From: an uncultured Actinomycetes bacterium
GTDB taxonomy: Bacteria > Actinomycetota > Actinomycetes > Nanopelagicales > Nanopelagicaceae
DNA: 7,920 nt
Direction of reading: 5' to 3'
Assembly: GCA_903844585.1 (NCBI GenBank)
Contig: CAIMUD010000073.1
Coordinates: 1-7,920, forward strand
Below are positions 1 to 4,364 of this stretch, one piece after another. The position numbers and the translations under genes were made by a program. The notes under the pieces were generated by a model that ran no database searches, was not told the DNA's origin, and saw nothing but the letters and a program-made list of their open reading frames with translations. How positions within the stretch are numbered: position 1 is the first letter of the stretch; each line of letters begins with the position of its first letter.

Positions 1-3
1 ACA

Positions 4-1053
4 ATGCGCGCAGCGGTCCTGCATGGAAATAAAGATCTACGATTGGAAGATGTCCCACGTCCAACGCTAAAGGAAAACGAAGTTCTCATTAAAATTGCAT
101 ACAACGGACTGTGCGGAACTGATGCATCAGAGTATGCAAAGGGCCCGTTCATGGTTCCGTTAAGTGCTCCGCATCCAGGTAGCGGACACCAAGGGCCAAC
201 AGTGCTTGGACATGAATTCATCGGCGAAGTCATTGAAGCTGGCTCAAGTGCACAAGAGATGATTGGCAAGCGCGTCGCATGCGGTGCTGGCGTCTCGTGT
301 GGACAATGCAAAATGTGTACAAGCGGACGAACTAATTTATGCGTCTCATATTACACTTTGGGGTTAAGTTGGAATGGTGGATTAGCAGAATTTGCTTCCG
401 CACCAAAAGATATTTGCGTGACTATTCCTGACGACTGCATAGACGAATATGCCGCGCTAACTCAACCTTTGGCTGTTGGAATCCATGCTGTTAATCGCGC
501 AGGAGTCGTCAAAGGTGACCGCGTAGTGTTACTAGGTGTTGGAGCAATTGGGTCTTTCGTATGTGTTGCTCTTCAAAAACTTGGTGTCGAGATCACTGCA
601 GTTGATGTCGACCAAAAGAGATTAGATATCGCGCTCAAGCTAGGTGCTCAAAAAGCGGTACTTATTAGTAAAGAAATAACTCCTCAAGAATTGCTGACAG
701 CTATAGGTCATCAGTCTGAGGTTGTATTTGAAACATCAGGTGCACCTGGAGCAGGTGCTCGAGCCTTAGCAATCACAAATCAAGGTGGCACATTAATGTT
801 GTTGGGCTTAAATAAGATCCCACAGGAGTTCCCATTCTATGATGCCGTTTTGCGTGAAGTAACGCTGCAAACAACTGTTGCCCACGTCTGTAAAGACGAT
901 ATGCCTGAAGCAATTCAGCTTCTAAAATCGGGAGTTGTAGCAAAGCTTTTGACCGACCGAATTGTTAATTTGGAAAATGCCGTCGAGGCATTTGAAGATT
1001 TAGTTGCAGGCCGTGCATCTGGAAAGATTCTGGTGTCACCAACTCATGGCTAA
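4..1053 (+). CDS. Zinc-dependent medium-chain alcohol/polyol dehydrogenase (butanediol/sorbitol dehydrogenase-like), paralogue 1
   Basis: This 349-residue protein has the normal length and layout of a zinc-containing medium-chain dehydrogenase, a cytosolic enzyme that oxidises a secondary alcohol or polyol with NAD(P)+. The N-terminal catalytic domain carries the catalytic-zinc ligands Cys37 (in LCGTD) and His70-Glu71 (in GHE). Cys99, Cys102, Cys105 and Cys113 form the usual four-cysteine structural zinc lobe. The Rossmann motif GVGAIG is at about 178-183, and Asp201 at the end of the second strand suggests NAD rather than NADP. The usual Glu of the 'EP' motif is Gln154 (TQP), unlike the paralogue at 6842-7903. 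The ATG start gives an N-terminus that matches that paralogue (MRAAVLHG versus MKAARFHG); only three bases precede it, so its ribosome binding site is not visible. The gene overlaps the next one by 8 bases, implying co-translation. The family call is secure. The substrate is unknown; butanediol, threitol, sorbitol or threonine-like substrates are all compatible with the family. Confidence 0.93.
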   Translation: MRAAVLHGNKDLRLEDVPRPTLKENEVLIKIAYNGLCGTDASEYAKGPFMVPLSAPHPGSGHQGPTVLGHEFIGEVIEAGSSAQEMIGKRVACGAGVSCGQCKMCTSGRTNLCVSYYTLGLSWNGGLAEFASAPKDICVTIPDDCIDEYAALTQPLAVGIHAVNRAGVVKGDRVVLLGVGAIGSFVCVALQKLGVEITAVDVDQKRLDIALKLGAQKAVLISKEITPQELLTAIGHQSEVVFETSGAPGAGARALAITNQGGTLMLLGLNKIPQEFPFYDAVLREVTLQTTVAHVCKDDMPEAIQLLKSGVVAKLLTDRIVNLENAVEAFEDLVAGRASGKILVSPTHG

Positions 1054-1921
1054 TGTCGCAATTCTCGGAACTGGAAAAATGGGCGGTGCTATGGCCCGTG
1101 AATTAGCAGGTGCTGGCCATGAAGTTTTATTGTGGAACCGTACTCGTGCGAACGCCGATGAGTTGGCAAAACAAATATCTAAACCAAATGTTATGGTTGT
1201 TGAAACAGTTAAAGAAGCGCTAATCGAAACAGATGTCGCACTTACGCTCTTTACCGATGGCCTTATAACTCAAAAGGTTCTGCTCTCGGACCCAGAGCTC
1301 TTGAAATCAGTAAACAAGAAACTTGTAATCGCTGACATGGGAACAAGCGGGGTTGAAAGTGCTAAAGCTTTAGAGTTGGCAATCACGGCGGCCGGATTGA
1401 GGTTTGTTGATGCGCCCGTTTCTGGCAGCATGGCTACTATCGCATCGCATCAGCTCTTGGTAATGGCTAGTGGGGTTGAAGCAGATGTACTTGAAATAAC
1501 TCCCGTGCTCATGTCTTTTTCTAAGAAAGTTGCCTACCTTGGTCGTGCGGGCGCGGGCCAAGCTATGAAGCTCTCGGTAAATCTCGTAGTTCACTCTTTA
1601 AATGCCGCCGTAAGTGAGGCCTTGGCCTTAGCGAAGGCCTCCGGGATCGATGCCAGCTCGGCCTATGACGTTTTCGAAGAGAGCGTCATCGCTGCACCAT
1701 TCGTTAAATATAAGCGAGCTGCTTTCCTTGATAGCCAGACTCCAGTGGCGATGAGAATCGATACCGTTGTTAAAGATTTGACCCTGATTCGAAGTCTAGG
1801 AAGTAAAACTGGCGTACCCCTAACGGCATCCTGGGCCGTCGAAGACTTGTATCGGCAAGCGTGTGTGGCCGGATTTGAAGCCCAAGATATGGCCGCCTTG
1901 ACTCGCCACCTTAGAAAATGA
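1046..1921 (+). CDS. NAD(P)-dependent beta-hydroxyacid dehydrogenase (3-hydroxyisobutyrate dehydrogenase family)
   Basis: The 291-residue product has the family's usual length and domain order: an N-terminal Rossmann domain followed by a helical C-terminal domain. The dinucleotide motif GTGKMGGAMA is at 8-17. Strand two ends in WNRT (30-33); an Arg here, in place of the Asp seen in NAD-specific members, suggests NADP(H). The substrate-binding motif DAPVSGS is at 122-128, and the catalytic lysine is Lys175 in GAGQAMKLSVN with Asn179 following. Lys243-Asp244 (VKDL) matches the late conserved KD motif. Members interconvert beta-hydroxyacids and semialdehydes: 3-hydroxyisobutyrate, tartronate semialdehyde, L-threonate, glyoxylate or succinic semialdehyde. 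The ATG at 1046 is preferred over the in-frame ATG at 1004 because it puts the first beta strand right at the N-terminus, as is standard. It overlaps the stop of the preceding dehydrogenase (ATGGCTAA), and no good Shine-Dalgarno precedes it, so translational coupling is likely. The exact substrate is not determinable. Confidence 0.9.
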   Translation: MANVAILGTGKMGGAMARELAGAGHEVLLWNRTRANADELAKQISKPNVMVVETVKEALIETDVALTLFTDGLITQKVLLSDPELLKSVNKKLVIADMGTSGVESAKALELAITAAGLRFVDAPVSGSMATIASHQLLVMASGVEADVLEITPVLMSFSKKVAYLGRAGAGQAMKLSVNLVVHSLNAAVSEALALAKASGIDASSAYDVFEESVIAAPFVKYKRAAFLDSQTPVAMRIDTVVKDLTLIRSLGSKTGVPLTASWAVEDLYRQACVAGFEAQDMAALTRHLRK

Positions 1922-1944
1922 AATGAAATCGTTACGTAAACCCC

Positions 1945-1974
1945 TTGTTAGGGTCCAACTGAACTATGTAAAGT
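1945..1974 (+). promoter_or_regulatory. Candidate promoter for the importer genes
   Basis: The spacer between the beta-hydroxyacid dehydrogenase and the permease contains TTGTTA at 1945-1950 and TAAAGT at 1969-1974, separated by 18 bases. Each box matches the housekeeping sigma consensus at four of six positions. Initiation would fall near 1981, about 50 bases before the permease start. A short perfect palindrome, TTACGTAA (1932-1939), lies just upstream and could be a protein site or chance. No terminator-like hairpin separates the genes here, so read-through from the upstream pair is equally possible. Confidence 0.3.
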
Positions 1975-2029
1975 CTTAGTTAACTTAGCCACCCGCAAGG
2001 CCATAGTCCTTTAATTGATTGGATCATTT

Positions 2030-3064
2030 GTGAGCGTACTTGAAGCACCTCGTAGCGCAATCCTGAAGCGTTCAGCGCGATTCCAAGTTTCTCGGGGTAT
2101 GCGCACTATTTTGGGTGCGTTGGTAATGCTTTTTATTATCTCTGCGATTTTTGCGCCATCAAGTGTAAGCAAGGGTGCAGTCCTCGGAATGCTTCCCTTT
2201 GCTGCCGTGCTTGCAATCATCGGTTTAGGTCAAACTCTTGTCGTGCAGCAGGGTGGTATCGATCTATCTGTTGCTGGCTCGGTTTCATTAACGGTTGTCT
2301 TCGTTACAAAACTGCCCGATCAAAAAGATAACCGCTTGCTTTATGCTGTTCTCGTAGCTTTTGTCGTTTCGCTAATTGCTGGTTCACTTAATGGAATTTT
2401 AGTAAGTCAATTAGGAATTAACCCAATCGTTGCAACCTTAGGCATGAGCTCTTTGCTTTATGCCGTAATGATGATTGTCTCTCTCGGAATTTCACATAGA
2501 ACAACCGTCTTACTCAACAAGATTTCAAGTAACCTGACTCTTGGTATTCCAAACTCAATTTATTTTGCAACTGGTGCGGTAATTGTCACGACGCTCTTTT
2601 TAAAAATGTCCGTGGCAGGACGTCGCTTTGAAAGTATCGGTGCCAATGCACGCGCTGGCCGAACCGCTGGTTTGGATGTTAAGCGTCACCAAACATCGGC
2701 ATACATTCTTGCTCAACTGTTGTACTGCTTAGGTGGAGTTTTGCTAGGTGGAATCTTGACCCAACCGACTGCCTATCAAGGCGACAGTTTGGTGCTTCCC
2801 TCAGTTGCTACCGTCGTATTGGGAGGAACTTCCCTATTAGGTGGTCGAGGATTTCCTGCAGCAAGTGCTGTAGCTGCTATTTTCTTGAGTCAGCTCGATC
2901 AGTTTGTCCTCTCGTTAAAAGTTCCCTATGCCGTGCGCACATTGGTTACCGCCATGGCCCTATTAGTTGGAATCGCGTTGTATTCAGTGAACTGGGGACT
3001 TGTGAAGAAAAAGATTTTAAGTGTTGGGGCAGGAAAGAAAGTGAACGAGATTTCGCATGGATAG
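2030..3064 (+). CDS. CUT2-type ABC sugar importer permease (RbsC-like), stand-alone
   Basis: This 344-residue integral membrane protein belongs to the ribose/xylose-type (BPD_transp_2) permease family, which forms half of the substrate channel. Numbered from the GTG start, it has a short basic cytoplasmic N-terminus and then hydrophobic segments at roughly 27-44, 53-74, 105-125, 132-152, 176-192, 224-245, 276-292 and 302-321. Family motifs are visible: GQTLVVQQGGIDLS at 67-80, SLNGILV at 119-125, the cytoplasmic loop SIGANARAGRTAGL at 202-215 that would contact the ATPase, and VVLGGTSLLGGRG at 262-274. The same landmarks recur in the permease half of the fusion at 4365-6839, so the two are paralogous partners. 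The GTG at 2030 is preferred because GGA lies six bases before it. An in-frame TTG at 2015 would add five residues but has no ribosome binding site at the proper distance. The encoded ABC system has no separate ATPase gene in view, so this subunit most likely pairs with the fused protein. Confidence 0.92.
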   Translation: MSVLEAPRSAILKRSARFQVSRGMRTILGALVMLFIISAIFAPSSVSKGAVLGMLPFAAVLAIIGLGQTLVVQQGGIDLSVAGSVSLTVVFVTKLPDQKDNRLLYAVLVAFVVSLIAGSLNGILVSQLGINPIVATLGMSSLLYAVMMIVSLGISHRTTVLLNKISSNLTLGIPNSIYFATGAVIVTTLFLKMSVAGRRFESIGANARAGRTAGLDVKRHQTSAYILAQLLYCLGGVLLGGILTQPTAYQGDSLVLPSVATVVLGGTSLLGGRGFPAASAVAAIFLSQLDQFVLSLKVPYAVRTLVTAMALLVGIALYSVNWGLVKKKILSVGAGKKVNEISHG

Positions 3065-3100
3065 CTATTTCTATGCACTCGCTTTCACACAAAAAATAGG

Positions 3101-3120
3101 TTTCGGCAAAATTGCCGAAA
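3101..3120 (+). promoter_or_regulatory. Perfect 20-base inverted repeat, candidate repressor operator
   Basis: TTTCGGCAA is followed after two bases by its exact reverse complement TTGCCGAAA. It sits in the 97-base spacer between the permease and the binding-protein gene, about 40 bases before the latter's start. A possible -10 element, TAGGTT, at 3097-3102 would place the palindrome over the transcription start, where a repressor would act. It is not followed by a T-run on the plus strand, so it does not look like a terminator. Two-fold symmetric sites of this size are typical of LacI- or ROK-family regulators, but no regulator gene is in the window, so that assignment is inference. As RNA it could also fold into a 7-bp hairpin. 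Confidence 0.5.
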
Positions 3121-3145
3121 GGTGCGACTAATTGGCCGCACATCT

Positions 3146-3154
3146 AGGAAAGGA
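3146..3154 (+). promoter_or_regulatory. Ribosome binding site that fixes the binding-protein start
   Basis: The purine run AGGAAAGGA ends seven bases before the TTG at 3162. This supports that TTG as the true start rather than the in-frame TTG at 3132, which would put the purine run inside the gene and add ten residues ahead of the basic part of the signal peptide. Confidence 0.75.
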
Positions 3155-3161
3155 AAAACAT

Positions 3162-4247
3162 TTGACACGCAATAAATCACGCGTACTCAAAGTTGCAAGT
3201 AGCATCGGAATTGCGGCTCTGTTGTGCGCATCCAGCGTTTCTACTGCTGCAACAAGCTCAGCCGCTGCCAAGCCTTCCTGGTGCGGACCTAAGAAGATCA
3301 CAATGGCTTTCACTGATGGTTTCGGTGGAAACAGTTGGCGTCTTGTAACAACTGCTTCAGGTAAAGCAGAAGCTGCACTCTGCCCAAGCGTTACTAAGTT
3401 CTACTACGCAGATGGTCAAGGAAGTACATCAAAGTCAATCTCAGACATCAAGGGCTTCGTAGCCAAGGGTGTTAATGCAATCGTTGTATTTGCTGATGGA
3501 GCAAACGCAATTCTTCCAGCACTTACATCAGCGTACAAAGCTGGCGTTGTAACTGTTCCTTACCGCGTAACAGTGGGCGGAAAAGTTGGCGTTAACTACA
3601 ACGCATATGTTGGTACAGACTTCGCCGGAGCCGGCAAGAACTGGGCTGATTGGGCACTGAAGAACCTGCCTGCAGGTGGAAACGTTCTCTTCCTATCTGG
3701 ACCAGCTGGTAACAGCCAAGGTACAGAAGAGGCCGCTGGTTTCTGGAAAGTTATGGCTTCACACCCAGAGTTCAAGAAGATTGGCGCACAGCCATTCGAA
3801 GCAACTAACTGGGATCCAGCTCTAACTCAGAAAGTACTGACTGCTGCAATTGCAGCAAATCCAAAGATTGACTTGATTCTTTCTGACTTCGGTCCTTCAC
3901 TTGTTGGTGCACTAGATGCAGCAGTGAAGACAGGTTGGAAAGTTCCAGCAATCGCTGCTTCTGACGGAAACGTCCTTGGCTGCTTCTGGAAAGACAACCA
4001 AGCAACTCAGCCAAATTTCAAGTTGATGACGGTCTCTACACAAAATGACCACGCTCGTCTTGCTATTGACTGGGCAATTGCAAAGGCAACTGGCGGAAAA
4101 TTGCCAGGAACTGTCTACCCTTCATACGTCTTCGAAGATTCAGTATCTGGAAAGCCAAGTGCTGTTCAGTGCCGCAAGGATCTTCCAGGCGATGTTTACC
4201 TGTCAGCTAAAATGTCAGGTGACGAACAAGCAAAGCTAGGAAAGTAA
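3162..4247 (+). CDS. Secreted sugar/polyol-binding protein of a CUT2 ABC importer (Peripla_BP_4 type)
   Basis: This 361-residue protein is the extracytoplasmic receptor of the importer. It begins with a Sec signal peptide: Arg3, Lys5, Arg7 and Lys10, a hydrophobic core at about 11-23, and likely cleavage after about residue 29 (STA-A). Cys22 is inside the hydrophobic core and lacks a proper lipobox, so lipid anchoring is doubtful. The mature part follows the RbsB-type two-lobe pattern: ITMAFTDGFGGNSW at 46-59, SISDIKGFVAKGVNAIVV at 92-109, YVGTDFAGAG at 149-158, GPAGNSQGTEEAAGF at 180-194 and AASDGN at 265-270. Aligned by eye with E. coli RbsB, the ligand arginine of the ERG motif is Glu190 here, whereas the late pocket Asp is retained as Asp268. 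Four mature cysteines (41, 74, 274, 337) could form disulfides. Phe codons are 13 TTC to 1 TTT, against 3 to 9 in the preceding permease, suggesting high expression. A strong terminator follows. The role is secure; the ligand is unknown and probably not ribose. Confidence 0.92.
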   Translation: MTRNKSRVLKVASSIGIAALLCASSVSTAATSSAAAKPSWCGPKKITMAFTDGFGGNSWRLVTTASGKAEAALCPSVTKFYYADGQGSTSKSISDIKGFVAKGVNAIVVFADGANAILPALTSAYKAGVVTVPYRVTVGGKVGVNYNAYVGTDFAGAGKNWADWALKNLPAGGNVLFLSGPAGNSQGTEEAAGFWKVMASHPEFKKIGAQPFEATNWDPALTQKVLTAAIAANPKIDLILSDFGPSLVGALDAAVKTGWKVPAIAASDGNVLGCFWKDNQATQPNFKLMTVSTQNDHARLAIDWAIAKATGGKLPGTVYPSYVFEDSVSGKPSAVQCRKDLPGDVYLSAKMSGDEQAKLGK

Positions 4248-4254
4248 AGTAGTT

Positions 4255-4299
4255 AAACAACTGGTTAGGCCGCGAAATGTGGCCTAACCAGTTGTTTTT
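4255..4299 (+). terminator. Strong intrinsic terminator after the binding-protein gene
   Basis: A perfect 17-bp stem pairs 4255-4271 with 4281-4297 around a nine-base loop (GCGAAATGT), and the stem runs into five Ts at 4295-4299. It begins eight bases after the binding-protein stop codon. It should end most transcripts here or protect the 3' end of the binding-protein message, leaving the ATPase-permease and the last dehydrogenase to read-through or to their own promoter. The opposite strand has only a short, interrupted T-run, so the element looks mainly one-directional. Confidence 0.88.
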
Positions 4300-4312
4300 A
4301 CAACGTTGCTGA

Positions 4313-4340
4313 TTTCAGAACTTTAATTTAATTCTAATAT
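4313..4340 (+). promoter_or_regulatory. Candidate promoter for the ATPase-permease gene
   Basis: The AT-rich spacer after the terminator contains TAATAT at 4335-4340, a good -10-like hexamer, with initiation expected near 4347. TTTCAG at 4313-4318, 16 bases upstream, is only a poor -35. An imperfect dyad, TTTC-N7-GAAA, at 4340-4354 would straddle the start. The need for a promoter after a strong terminator is the main supporting argument. Confidence 0.3.
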
Positions 4341-4364
4341 TTCAATAATCGAAAAGGTGTAATC

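Noticed and set aside
1004..1045. Upstream ATG for the beta-hydroxyacid dehydrogenase
   Set aside because: It would add 14 residues before the first Rossmann strand, which normally begins the protein; the ATG at 1046 fits the family better.
1932..1939. TTACGTAA palindrome as an operator
   Set aside because: Only eight bases long and single copy; similar short palindromes (for example CAACGTTG at 4301-4308) also occur, so chance is likely.
3091..3120. Minus-strand terminator formed by the palindrome and the A-run at 3091-3096
   Set aside because: The T-run on the minus strand starts four bases after the stem and no minus-strand gene leads into it; an operator role fits better.
3162..3167. 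TTGACA, an exact -35 hexamer
   Set aside because: It is the start codon and second codon of the binding-protein gene, has a good ribosome binding site before it, and has no -10 box at 16-18 bases downstream.
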